The notes beneath the pieces were generated by a model that saw only the letters and a program-made list of their open reading frames with translations, had not been told where the DNA came from and did not search any database. This document shows positions 24,213 to 32,773 of a DNA stretch of 64,000 nt, one piece after another. How positions within the stretch are numbered: the stretch's first letter is position 1; each line of letters begins with the position of its first letter. The stretch lies in contig NZ_QOCG01000022.1 of NCBI RefSeq assembly GCF_003318235.1, positions 1 to 64,000 on the forward strand. The letters are read 5' to 3'. The stretch comes from Loktanella sp. D2R18 (GTDB taxonomy: Bacteria; Pseudomonadota; Alphaproteobacteria; Rhodobacterales; Rhodobacteraceae). Position numbers and translations under genes: made by a program.

Positions 24213-25004
24213 ATGAAGACTTTTCTGACAACTACCGCTGCTGCACTTGTTCTTGGCACATCTGCTTTTGCCGAAACGCACACAGGCGCATTCGCCGACC
24301 TTACGTTCGATAGCGCCTCAAACATACACGCTTCTGAAATGATTGGCATGCGCGTCTATGCATCTGAAGCAGCTATTGACCCGAACACGCCCGTCGCTCT
24401 GGATGGCGCCGTCGACTGGAACGATATCGGTGAGATTAATGAAATTGTTCTGACGCGGTCGGGCGACGTTCAGGCCGTAATCGTTGGTGTCGGTGGCTTC
24501 CTTGGATTGGGTGAAAAAGACGTCGCCGTTGACATGTCGCAAATTCGTTTCCTGTCCGAAGACGAAAACCCTGACGACTATTTCCTTGTGATCAAAGCGG
24601 ACACTGCTGGCGTCCAAGACGCGCCCAGCTATGAATATAGCATGACCTCTGGTGCCCCATACGTCGTCGGCGAACGCGTTCCGCTGACTGCCCCGGAAAT
24701 CAACCGCGACGGCTACAGCGCTGCGGCAACACAGGATTTGACCACTGAGGACCTGACTGGCGCACGCGTTTACGGTCCGAACGACGAAGATGTCGGCGAA
24801 ATCTCTGAACTTCTGTTGACAAATAACGGAAACCTAGACCGTGCCATTATCGACGTTGGTGGTTTTCTTGGTCTCGGGGAGCATCCTGTTGCGGTAACAC
24901 TGGAAGAGCTGACAATCCTACGGACTGAAGATGGCAACGATTTCCGCGTCTACATCGACAGTTCGCAAGACACGTTAGAAGCACAGCCTAAATTCGAAAG
25001 CTAA
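24213..25004 (+). CDS. Exported tandem PRC-barrel protein
   Basis: The 263-residue protein has a Sec signal peptide (MKTFLTTTAAALVLGTSAFA) and two PRC-barrel repeats, each with an IGEINEIVL / VGEISELLL strand followed by VGGFLGLGEKDVAV / VGGFLGLGEHPVAV. PRC-barrels bind proteins or RNA; exported double PRC-barrel proteins are common in alphaproteobacterial stress regulons with unknown roles. The repeats, about 145 residues apart, look like an internal duplication. Stress regulation is indicated by the promoter. Confidence 0.88.
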   Translation: MKTFLTTTAAALVLGTSAFAETHTGAFADLTFDSASNIHASEMIGMRVYASEAAIDPNTPVALDGAVDWNDIGEINEIVLTRSGDVQAVIVGVGGFLGLGEKDVAVDMSQIRFLSEDENPDDYFLVIKADTAGVQDAPSYEYSMTSGAPYVVGERVPLTAPEINRDGYSAAATQDLTTEDLTGARVYGPNDEDVGEISELLLTNNGNLDRAIIDVGGFLGLGEHPVAVTLEELTILRTEDGNDFRVYIDSSQDTLEAQPKFES

Positions 25005-25010
25005 ATTCCA

Positions 25011-25039
25011 GCTGGGCTGGGGCATTGTCCCAGCCCAGC
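25011..25039 (+). terminator. Hairpin after the PRC-barrel gene
   Basis: An 11-bp perfect stem (GCTGGGCTGGG / CCCAGCCCAGC) lies 6 bases after the stop. No T-run follows. Confidence 0.6.
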
Positions 25040-25052
25040 CGAGTATACGGAT

Positions 25053-25319
25053 TTAATCGGGTAGGCGCGGCGAACCTCGTTTTTTTTCAACATGGGCCAA
25101 CGCGCGTTCGATTGCATCGGGGTTCCATAAGCCACTTTCGTTGGCCAGCGTCGAGAATGATGCTCTGAAACCATGGGCGGTCATTTCGTCGCCAGAGTAA
25201 CCCATACGGCGCAATGCCGCGTTCAGGGTGTTTTTAGACATAGGGCGCGTCCATGTTCGCAAAGACGGAAACAGGTAAGCGATGACGTCAGACACTGAAC
25301 AAGTACGCATCCCCAGCAC
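25053..25319 (-). pseudogene. Tyrosine integrase catalytic-domain fragment
   Basis: The 88-residue frame matches the middle of the P4/DUF4102-type integrase catalytic domain: SKNTLNAALRRMGYSGDEMT, then AHGFRASFSTLANESGLW with the active-site His-x-x-Arg, then PDAIERALAHVE. The N-terminal arm-binding domain, first catalytic Arg and C-terminal Tyr are absent, so it is a relic. No tRNA adjoins it. An integrase N-terminus of a compatible type survives at 43.5-44.0 kb; common origin cannot be shown. Confidence 0.8.
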
Positions 25320-25447
25320 AGATTTCAGTTTTTAGTTGTTGGTCGGCCATCCCTTGCACCTACGTATTAATTACCAAACCTCATCCAAATGAGTGACGGT
25401 ACACTAGTCCTTTTTGCGGTATGTTTCCTGACGATAGGAGACGATGA

Positions 25448-26032
25448 ATGCAAAAAAACAAACCCACCAGGCTGGCAGTTGCAGCAATGGCCATAATCGC
25501 AGTGATAGCTTTGATATTTATCATGACGATGGGGCGAACTGCCGACGAACCGTTTGTTGAATTAGAAGAAACCGTCCCATCTGGCCCTGTGATGATCGTC
25601 GAACAAAGCGCGGTTGGTCCTTGGACTGTCGCAACTTATGAGATTGTACAAACGCCGGACGGTGCTTTGAGCGGAATGCTGACGTTTGATACTGCCAACT
25701 CCGAAGAATGCGCCAATTTTGTGAAACAGGCACAACCATGGCTGACGATGTGTAATATTGCAGCTACGCAGGGTCATCCGGTCATCATGGAAGGGTCTCT
25801 TGTTCAATCATATCAGGACACTACCGTTTATGATGGGATGCTGGTGCGCAGTGATACAACAGATGAGTATCGCGCCGCCTTTATCGAGGCACCCTTTGAT
25901 AGCTATAACATGCGCATGAGCCCGATTCCCGGCAATAACCTTGATCAAGCCCAAAGCTTTTTCTTTGATGCCGACACCAGCGCGGCACGTTCGGAAATCC
26001 TGAGGATCGAAGAAATGCGAGAGAAAGGATAA
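25448..26032 (+). CDS. Membrane-anchored unknown protein
   Basis: The 194-residue protein has one N-terminal transmembrane helix (AVAAMAIIAVIALIFIMTM) and an outside domain with two cysteines (CANFV..., MCNIA) that could pair. No known domain is recognised. It has a good AGGAGACG site and is followed 6 bases later by another exported protein gene, so the two form an operon. Confidence 0.7.
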   Translation: MQKNKPTRLAVAAMAIIAVIALIFIMTMGRTADEPFVELEETVPSGPVMIVEQSAVGPWTVATYEIVQTPDGALSGMLTFDTANSEECANFVKQAQPWLTMCNIAATQGHPVIMEGSLVQSYQDTTVYDGMLVRSDTTDEYRAAFIEAPFDSYNMRMSPIPGNNLDQAQSFFFDADTSAARSEILRIEEMREKG

Positions 26033-26038
26033 CGGCTG

Positions 26039-26611
26039 ATGACACGCTTATTTCAGGTACTCATCGCCACATCGTGCATAGCAATTGGGCAGACGGTGGC
26101 TGCACAAGACATCAATGTTTGTGGGATGCGCGATGCAAGATTTAACGCTCAATTGGAGGCGGTTCTTGAACAAGATTGGCTTTTACAAATTGGCCCCAGT
26201 GTTGCCGAGGTTTCGGGTGCTGCCATCCCAGACGGTTTTGTCTCTCCGCTGCTGAATGTCACTCTGTCGCTCGACAATGGAACGCTTGTGATCCAAGGCG
26301 AAGGTCTGCGCCGCGAATTTGTATTGGATTGGGAACACGAAAAAACTGCTAATTTTGATGCCCCCGACCCCACAAACCCCGCATACAGCAACTTCCCAGA
26401 CACGGGGGAGGTAGATACTCTATTTGAGTGCGGTCTCGCCGGAACTCCGTTTTTGAGTGGATATGGCGTCTCTACAAATGCAAACGCGCCGCAATTGTCG
26501 ATCTATCTTTGGATTCAGTCTAACACCAGCATGATGGGCATGTCTGTTGCAAAGGTTAGAAATGGCGCAGCACGCAGTATGCTGAGGTTGTGGAAAGTGG
26601 AAATAGAGTGA
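26039..26611 (+). CDS. Exported unknown protein
   Basis: The 190-residue protein has a signal peptide (MTRLFQVLIATSCIAIGQTVAAQ) and a mature domain with two cysteines. No family is recognised. It is the second gene of a two-gene operon with 25448-26032; both products probably sit at the periplasmic face. Confidence 0.7.
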   Translation: MTRLFQVLIATSCIAIGQTVAAQDINVCGMRDARFNAQLEAVLEQDWLLQIGPSVAEVSGAAIPDGFVSPLLNVTLSLDNGTLVIQGEGLRREFVLDWEHEKTANFDAPDPTNPAYSNFPDTGEVDTLFECGLAGTPFLSGYGVSTNANAPQLSIYLWIQSNTSMMGMSVAKVRNGAARSMLRLWKVEIE

Positions 26612-27246
26612 AATCGCCCTTAGATGGTTAGTCTATCAGCTCTCACCTATAGCTGTCGCGCTAGGCTCAAACACATAATAGCTTATGCTGGCCACCATAA
26701 ATCCAACAATAGTGACAAAATCCTGTGCGAAAAAATTGACGCAAAGTGCGCTGAAGAGACCGATGGACATGGAAACGAAAGCAGCCCTTGCGGTGGGCGC
26801 TTCTCGAAACAAGCTGCCCTAAGCCACAGGAAGAAAAACAGAGAGCGTATTAAAAGCCGTGGTGACCTGATTGACAAGACTTCACATCAAGATCGTGACG
26901 GCAGCCGTTATTGTTAGCAATGCGACGGAAATGAAATGTATGTGTTCGCTGCTCAGATTGGGGCCAAGCCTGTAGGTAAAAGGGATGATGAACGTGTCGA
27001 CCAGTGACATGGAGCAGGCTGTGAGCATTGCAATGACGACCCGCGACATCCCCGCGACCACATAGCGTTGTCGCGCGATTTGCGGAGTTTGTGCAATGGT
27101 GATGTGTTGCCAGTTATCCAACGCAAATTGTTCAGCGTCTACAATGCACCCCGTTGCAGGTGAGTCCAAGCGCAGATCACAAGCGGAACCAACAACACGC
27201 CAAGAACGAGAAGGGTTTGCGTGTTGCTTACATTGAACATAATGTG
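26612..27246. other. Region with no convincing gene; hydrophobic ORF remnants on minus strand
   Basis: About 635 bases lie between the exported protein gene and the hydrolase-LuxR gene. On the minus strand a 33-codon frame at 27139-27240 (MFNVSNTQTLLVLGVLLVPL...) and the end of a 122-codon frame at 26882-27250 encode hydrophobic segments. Neither has a recognisable family, and they lie in different frames. They could be the decayed remains of a membrane protein gene downstream of the LuxR gene or a small membrane peptide gene. Confidence 0.4.
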
Positions 27247-29094
27247 TCAACGCCGCGCGATCAGGCCAAGCGGCCCCTTCAAAAGCCGCGCCACGAGGTC
27301 GGTTTGCCCCTTTACCCCCACTTTCTCGTAAATATGCTTAAGGTGCGTCCGGATGGTGTGGATCGACACGCCAAGCAGCGTTGAAATCGCATCGGGTGAC
27401 AGCCCGTCAAGAATACCCACGGCGGCCAGCGATTCTTTGCGTGTTAGTCCATAGGCAAGTTGCAACAATTCCGCACGATTGCTGTTATCCATGTCATGCC
27501 CCGACGGCCGCAAGATCAGCACCGCAGCAGGCCCACCACGTTCAAGAGCAGCTTGCCGCAATGCGGCTGGCCGAAAATGAAACCCAACGGCCTCTGCGTC
27601 AACAACAAGAAGTTGCTCACCGGACCCTTTGCGACAGGCCGCGCGGAATGATGCATCACAATACGTCTGTGCAATGCGTGTCAGTGCATTGAGATCGTCC
27701 GGCGCAGGGCGCGGATTGCCCAATTCTACAAGCGCATCAAAGAAACTTTCATTGGCATAAGACACTTCGAAATTTGCCGACACGACGGCGATCCCGATTT
27801 GAAATCGATCAATCACATTCTGAAAAATCGCTCCAAGGGCTGCGGACGACATCAGTTTCTTATTCAGCGCATATGACCGTTCCATATGCGGCATCAATAC
27901 CTTTAGAACGCTATCAAATTGCGCAGCACTTAGGGGGGTGTCAGCGGCCATTGCGTAGGTCCAGCGATACAGCATTTCAACCCAGCGGTCATCGTCTTCA
28001 ATATGCGTATAGCAAAATGCGACAAGTTCTTCTGGTGTGAAAGTGCGATCAAGGTCCTCATGTCCAAGCCGCCGTAAGATGTCAGAGCTCACATCTACCA
28101 TGTCAAGTGACGTGTCCGCGGAAATCGCCGCATTTCTTTCGTTTGTTTTCCCACACCAATCGCTGATCAAAGTAGATATATTCAAACGCTTTTCGTCGAT
28201 TACCATGCCTGCGCGGCCGCCTTCGACGCACAAGCTATCGACCTGCGTTGCGCCCATTTTTGCAAAGTGTTTTTTCATCGGCACAACAAAGGCGCCGCTA
28301 GCCGTCATCGGATCGTCGCTGCCATACATGATAAGAAAGGCAGTCCCTTTTGCCAATTGCACCGTCTTGTCACGTTTCCACGCGTTATCAATGCCACGAA
28401 ACATTTCATAGAAATACCCAGTGGTTGGCGTCGGCCAAGCCAAGGGATCGGCCAGCAAAGCATCCGTAATTGCACGGTCCGAGGACATGACATCAATCAA
28501 ATGATCACGATCCTTTAAATGCGCCCCAAGAAAGCTGTAAAGCTGATGCATGGTCAGATCGTCAGGGCTATCCTCAGGATTAAACTGAGCCCTCGCACGT
28601 GAAATCCCACGCGCCAATTTCATGATCACAGGTTGATTTGGCGGCGGAGCTATCATCACGATTTTGCTGGCTAGGTCAGGCCATGTTTTCAGCACTTCCA
28701 GCACAAGTGGGCTGCCGATGTTGGGCGCAACGATCAAACGGTCTTCCCACGGCACACCTTCAAATGCGACCTTCATCGAGAGGATGAGATCCGCCACGAG
28801 TTTCTCCCAGCCCGCCCCAATTTCCATATGTCCCAAAGGTGCGCGCGGTCCCGATGAATGCCCATGCCCGCGCAAATCCGTTGCGCAGACGTTCCAGCCA
28901 TGTTTGGCCAGCCCACGCATTGTTTCTGCCAGATTAAGCGAATGTTGCGCCGTTCCGTGGATCAAAAAAGCAGTGCCACGCGCAGGCCCTACCGCCGCGA
29001 TTTTCCTGCGTGCCAAGGCCACCCCGTCAAGTGCGAATATCTGGTCTTCTATTATTGGCATTTGCGTATTTTGCACATGACGAACGTATGGCAT
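27247..29094 (-). CDS. Alpha/beta-hydrolase-like sensor fused to PAS-like and LuxR HTH domains
   Basis: The 615-residue protein has an alpha/beta-hydrolase (monoacylglycerol lipase-like) domain at about 18-320, a middle helical and PAS-like region (about 330-540, with GIAVVSANFEVSYANESFF), and a C-terminal LuxR HTH (about 550-605, LTRKESLAAVGILDGLSPDA then STLLGVSIHTIRTHLKHIYE). The expected nucleophile elbow GxSxG is replaced by APNIG (123-127) with Asn for Ser, and the catalytic His position in GGRAG (292-296) is Ala, while an Asp (260-261) remains. The domain is therefore probably a ligand-binding sensor, not an enzyme. A start at residue 12 is possible. Target genes unknown. Confidence 0.85.
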   Translation of the reverse strand: MPYVRHVQNTQMPIIEDQIFALDGVALARRKIAAVGPARGTAFLIHGTAQHSLNLAETMRGLAKHGWNVCATDLRGHGHSSGPRAPLGHMEIGAGWEKLVADLILSMKVAFEGVPWEDRLIVAPNIGSPLVLEVLKTWPDLASKIVMIAPPPNQPVIMKLARGISRARAQFNPEDSPDDLTMHQLYSFLGAHLKDRDHLIDVMSSDRAITDALLADPLAWPTPTTGYFYEMFRGIDNAWKRDKTVQLAKGTAFLIMYGSDDPMTASGAFVVPMKKHFAKMGATQVDSLCVEGGRAGMVIDEKRLNISTLISDWCGKTNERNAAISADTSLDMVDVSSDILRRLGHEDLDRTFTPEELVAFCYTHIEDDDRWVEMLYRWTYAMAADTPLSAAQFDSVLKVLMPHMERSYALNKKLMSSAALGAIFQNVIDRFQIGIAVVSANFEVSYANESFFDALVELGNPRPAPDDLNALTRIAQTYCDASFRAACRKGSGEQLLVVDAEAVGFHFRPAALRQAALERGGPAAVLILRPSGHDMDNSNRAELLQLAYGLTRKESLAAVGILDGLSPDAISTLLGVSIHTIRTHLKHIYEKVGVKGQTDLVARLLKGPLGLIARR

Positions 29095-29323
29095 TCTGGT
29101 TTTTGCTCCAGTTTGGTGTGCGCAGGTAGGTAGTCAATCGCAAAGAGCACCTGTCATTGTGCCATCAATCGGAAAAACGAATGTATCAATAATCTGAGTG
29201 CATTATGGCGTGGTTTGCTTTGCGGTTCAATGCAGCCAACTGTGGTCAGGTCATCCATTTGAGTGAGGGCAAGCCAATACGAACATGATAGGTTTCGCAA
29301 ATTACACCATAAGGATTGAACGG

Positions 29324-30961
29324 ATGCGCGTTGCAAAATTGAAGACTATATTATTTGCAGGCGCTTTAGGGATGATCGGCAGCAATTTAGCATATGCCCA
29401 AGATGGCGCCCAACAAAGTGATTTAATGATCGTTTTGGATGGGTCAGGGTCGATGTGGGGCCAGATTGACGGGCGCACCAAGATTGAAATTGCGCGTGAA
29501 ACACTGTCGCAAGTGTTGGAAGAAACGACCACCGAAATGAATATTGGCATGATCGCCTACGGCCACCGTGAACGCGGCGCGTGCGGCGATATTGAACTGC
29601 TTGTGCCTGTAATCCCTGCGGCGCAATCGGTGTCGCAAATCATCAGCGCCGCATCAAACCTGCAGCCCAAAGGTAAAACACCCTTGTCTGATGCCGTCCG
29701 GATGGCTGCTGAAACAATGCGTTACACGGAAAATGCGGCGACCGTTGTGCTGGTTACAGATGGCATTGAAACCTGCAATGCGGATCCTTGCGCGCTGGCG
29801 TCCGAACTTGAGGCTGCGGGTATTGATTTCACCGCACATGTCGTGGGTTTTGGCCTGAGCGCCGATGAGGGTCAACAGGTCCAATGCTTAGCTGACATAA
29901 CCGGAGGTGCCTATTTTTCGGCATCAGATGCCGGCGGGCTTCAAGATGCTTTGACACGCGCACTCAATCGTCCCGAGATCGCCATGGACGACAGTGATTT
30001 CACCCCCGTCGGGCCTGAACCACGCAATGTGGAGTTCTTTATCCGCGATACCGCAAATGATCCAATTTTGGGCATACGAGAATTGACCATCGCCATCACA
30101 CGCGCGGATGGAACGCCCGTCGCGCGCGATGACTACAGTCTCAATTATCCAGAGGCATCCGACCTTTCGGCAACCGCAAGCCTTCCACCGGGCCAATATA
30201 CTGCAGCAATCACCCGGATTGGGATATACGAGGCTTCTGTGACCTTCGACGTGCCAGCGGGCACGGGTACACATTTGGTTGATTTGTCCCTTTCGGCGCG
30301 GCTTGTGATCAACACATTTTTGAACCCTGCTTTGCCACTTGATACAGGGAATCCACCGGCCTCATCGGTGAAATCTGACGCATGGTCCTATTATGAAATC
30401 TATGCCATTAATGACGGAGATATCGCTGAAACGCCATTATTTGAAGCCTACCAAGACTTAGACTTTGCCCTGCCAGCAGGCGTCTATTTGATACGCGCCA
30501 ATTTGGACCGCACGACATCCGCAGAGAAAATTGTGGCGGTCGCGCCCGATGGAATCACTGAGGTCGATTTTTCCTTCGATGTGACCCGTGTTTTTGTCGA
30601 AGCCATGCAGACAAATGGACAACGTGTTGAGCGTCAGACCACCTACTTCTATGACGAACCCCCCTCGGGTCGGAATTATTTTGCAAGCGGCGGGGGAGTT
30701 GCCAGCAATGGGGACGTCACCCCGTTTTATCTACCGACGGGTCGTTTTGTTATGAATGTTGGTGGCGAAGGTTATGGTGCGCGGCGTAGCGAATTGATCG
30801 TCGACGTGACGGGCGACTATGCCGACATCCGCTTAGTCGTCGGTGAAGGTGCGACACTCAGCACTGATGAAATCGCATTCCTGACTTCGCCCGACCATCG
30901 CCCCTGTGCGACATTTCTACGTGTAAAATATGTCGGTTGTTTGATGAATCCTGTGCCATGA
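29324..30961 (+). CDS. Exported von Willebrand factor A domain protein
   Basis: From the ATG at 29324 (AAGGATTG site) the product has 545 residues. After a signal peptide (to about residue 26, AYAQD) comes a VWA domain with an intact MIDAS metal site: DGSGS at 39-43, a conserved Thr in KGKTPLSDA and Asp in VTDGIETC. Beta-rich repeats follow to the C-terminus. Its stop overlaps the next gene (ATGA). It heads a four-gene operon of exported proteins and may bind a protein ligand in the periplasm or outside the cell. Confidence 0.83.
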   Translation: MRVAKLKTILFAGALGMIGSNLAYAQDGAQQSDLMIVLDGSGSMWGQIDGRTKIEIARETLSQVLEETTTEMNIGMIAYGHRERGACGDIELLVPVIPAAQSVSQIISAASNLQPKGKTPLSDAVRMAAETMRYTENAATVVLVTDGIETCNADPCALASELEAAGIDFTAHVVGFGLSADEGQQVQCLADITGGAYFSASDAGGLQDALTRALNRPEIAMDDSDFTPVGPEPRNVEFFIRDTANDPILGIRELTIAITRADGTPVARDDYSLNYPEASDLSATASLPPGQYTAAITRIGIYEASVTFDVPAGTGTHLVDLSLSARLVINTFLNPALPLDTGNPPASSVKSDAWSYYEIYAINDGDIAETPLFEAYQDLDFALPAGVYLIRANLDRTTSAEKIVAVAPDGITEVDFSFDVTRVFVEAMQTNGQRVERQTTYFYDEPPSGRNYFASGGGVASNGDVTPFYLPTGRFVMNVGGEGYGARRSELIVDVTGDYADIRLVVGEGATLSTDEIAFLTSPDHRPCATFLRVKYVGCLMNPVP

Positions 30962-32136
30962 TGTTCCGTATATGCGCCATTATCTGCCTCTTCTGCGGCA
31001 ATAGCCTCGCGGCCCAAGATGTACGCGACGGATTAAGTAATTGGTACGCCCGATTTGAGGCCCTGGAAGCCTTAGGCGGCTTTGAAATAGTCGCCGACAT
31101 TATCCATTATACGGGGCAATCACAGGTCACGGCAGATTTGCAGATATATGACGTAGGTGCCCCCTGCGCGGCCACGTTAGAGAACATGTTTTGCCCGGCG
31201 TTACGGCTTGCGAGCAATGCATATGGTGCGGCTGAAGTTCACGTGCTTCAGAGCCAATTTCTTTCCAATGGCCCCGGTAACGACGCTATAGAAATTTCGT
31301 TTCGCATTGGGCGCGCGCCCGAGGTATACCGTTTGGCTCTGTCAACGGGGCCGCGCCGCGAGATCGCATCGCTTTTCACCGGCGCAGACACTGCCCCCAT
31401 CTGGCAGGGCATTGCCTTTCGTGGCCCACATGTGTGCGAAGACATGATGTGTTCAGCGGATATTTTTGCCCAAGCCAAACAAACGCAGCCCGCCGGATTA
31501 CCGCAGGGCATGCATTTTTTACGGGATGACACCGGGCGGGATCTTGGGAATATCTCGTTCTCGGATAGTCCGACAGGCCCTTCGGCGACGGGTGCGTTAT
31601 TTGGGCTTTTTGGCAGCCCTGTCGCGCATGAAACACAGTTTACTTTTGATCGTCAGACCGCCGAAGCGCTATCGTTGAAAGTGACAACCCGTGACGCCAA
31701 TAGTATCGCGCAATGGTCGGGGCATTTGCTGATCGACACGCGCAGCCATCCGCCGCGGGGCACACTGTTCATCGGTAACGACATTTTTCTAGTGACATTG
31801 AGCCCCGCGGAAACGGCGCAGGACACACCCGAAGACGAATACGACACGCCCGGTTTTGGGATCTATAAATACACCTACGGATTGCGTGACATCCCCGCCA
31901 ACAGCAGCTTAAATCTACGCAGTGCGGCAGACCGATCATCGGCCATTGTCGGCACATTGGCGAGGAATGCGCAGGATTTGCAAGTGATTGCCTGCCTCCC
32001 CGAGATCGACAATATCATGTTCGAAGAATTCACGCCCGCCCAGCAAGCGGCAACATTGGCCCGTGTCTGGTGCAATATCACCACCGGAACCGTTCAAGGC
32101 TGGATGCCGGGGCGATACCTTGTGATCAATCGATAA
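30958..32136 (+). CDS. Exported protein with C-terminal SH3-like domain
   Basis: The 392-residue protein has a signal peptide (MMFRICAIICLFCGNSLAAQ), a central region of unknown fold, and a bacterial SH3-like domain in the last 90 residues (SSLNLRSAADRSSAIVGTLA ... WCNITTGTVQGWMPGRYLV). SH3b domains commonly bind peptidoglycan peptides or proteins. Translationally coupled to the VWA gene; six cysteines in pairs suggest disulfides. Confidence 0.75.
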   Translation: MMFRICAIICLFCGNSLAAQDVRDGLSNWYARFEALEALGGFEIVADIIHYTGQSQVTADLQIYDVGAPCAATLENMFCPALRLASNAYGAAEVHVLQSQFLSNGPGNDAIEISFRIGRAPEVYRLALSTGPRREIASLFTGADTAPIWQGIAFRGPHVCEDMMCSADIFAQAKQTQPAGLPQGMHFLRDDTGRDLGNISFSDSPTGPSATGALFGLFGSPVAHETQFTFDRQTAEALSLKVTTRDANSIAQWSGHLLIDTRSHPPRGTLFIGNDIFLVTLSPAETAQDTPEDEYDTPGFGIYKYTYGLRDIPANSSLNLRSAADRSSAIVGTLARNAQDLQVIACLPEIDNIMFEEFTPAQQAATLARVWCNITTGTVQGWMPGRYLVINR

Positions 32137-32148
32137 GAAGGGGCACAC

Positions 32149-32760
32149 ATGTTTCAACGCGTAAGAATATGGACGTTTGGGATGCTTTGCGCCGCGATAG
32201 GCACAGCGCATGCCGACACCTTGACCTATTCCCACAACGGATCTGATATGGCGGTCGAGGTGGAAGGTGCGCGTGTCACGATCCGATACCTGACACCGCG
32301 ACAAGGGTTGCAGGACATTGGGGTCAATGCAGGCACCGTGCTTTTTAGTGGGCAACAGGGTGACGGCTATCTTGACGGCATGGCCCAAATGTTCAGCGCG
32401 CGTTGCGAAACCATAGACTACTTTGTCTTCGGAGATTTCATCCAAGGGTCTGATTTTACGTTGCGCGGGGTCGCCCCGGTTTTGGCCACGGATAGCTGCC
32501 GCGTGGTAGATAATGTGAGCGGTACAGGAAACGGGGTGCTTGTTTTCAATGTGGCACCACAAACGCAGGCGGGGTGTTTGCAAGGCGTCAACACGACCCT
32601 CAATGTCCGTGTAGGCCCTGGTTCAGATTACGGCGTGATTGCCGAATTGCCTGCTGGAACCTGCAATCTGCGCATGATGGGCCGGTGTGACAGCGCATGG
32701 TGCAGCATCAAGGTCGGCGGCATCGTGGGATGGGTCGATCAAACATATCTAGCCCGATAG
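32149..32760 (+). CDS. Small exported SH3-like protein
   Basis: The 203-residue protein has a signal peptide ending AHA-D at about residue 22, a unique N-terminal domain (about 25-130), and an SH3-like domain at 140-203 (TTLNVRVGPGSDYGVIAELP ... GWVDQTYLAR). It is third in the operon, 12 bases after the previous gene, and has the same end-domain as its neighbour. Confidence 0.78.
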   Translation: MFQRVRIWTFGMLCAAIGTAHADTLTYSHNGSDMAVEVEGARVTIRYLTPRQGLQDIGVNAGTVLFSGQQGDGYLDGMAQMFSARCETIDYFVFGDFIQGSDFTLRGVAPVLATDSCRVVDNVSGTGNGVLVFNVAPQTQAGCLQGVNTTLNVRVGPGSDYGVIAELPAGTCNLRMMGRCDSAWCSIKVGGIVGWVDQTYLAR

Positions 32761-32773
32761 CGCGGAACGATTT

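Noticed and set aside
26624..26917. Plus-strand ORF of 97 codons after the exported protein gene
   Set aside because: Highly charged, low-similarity sequence with no start signal; likely chance reading of non-coding DNA.
26882..27250. Minus-strand 122-codon hydrophobic ORF as a gene
   Set aside because: Start lies inside the LuxR gene end, no ribosome-binding site, and only the last 55 residues look membrane-like. Kept as a possible remnant only.
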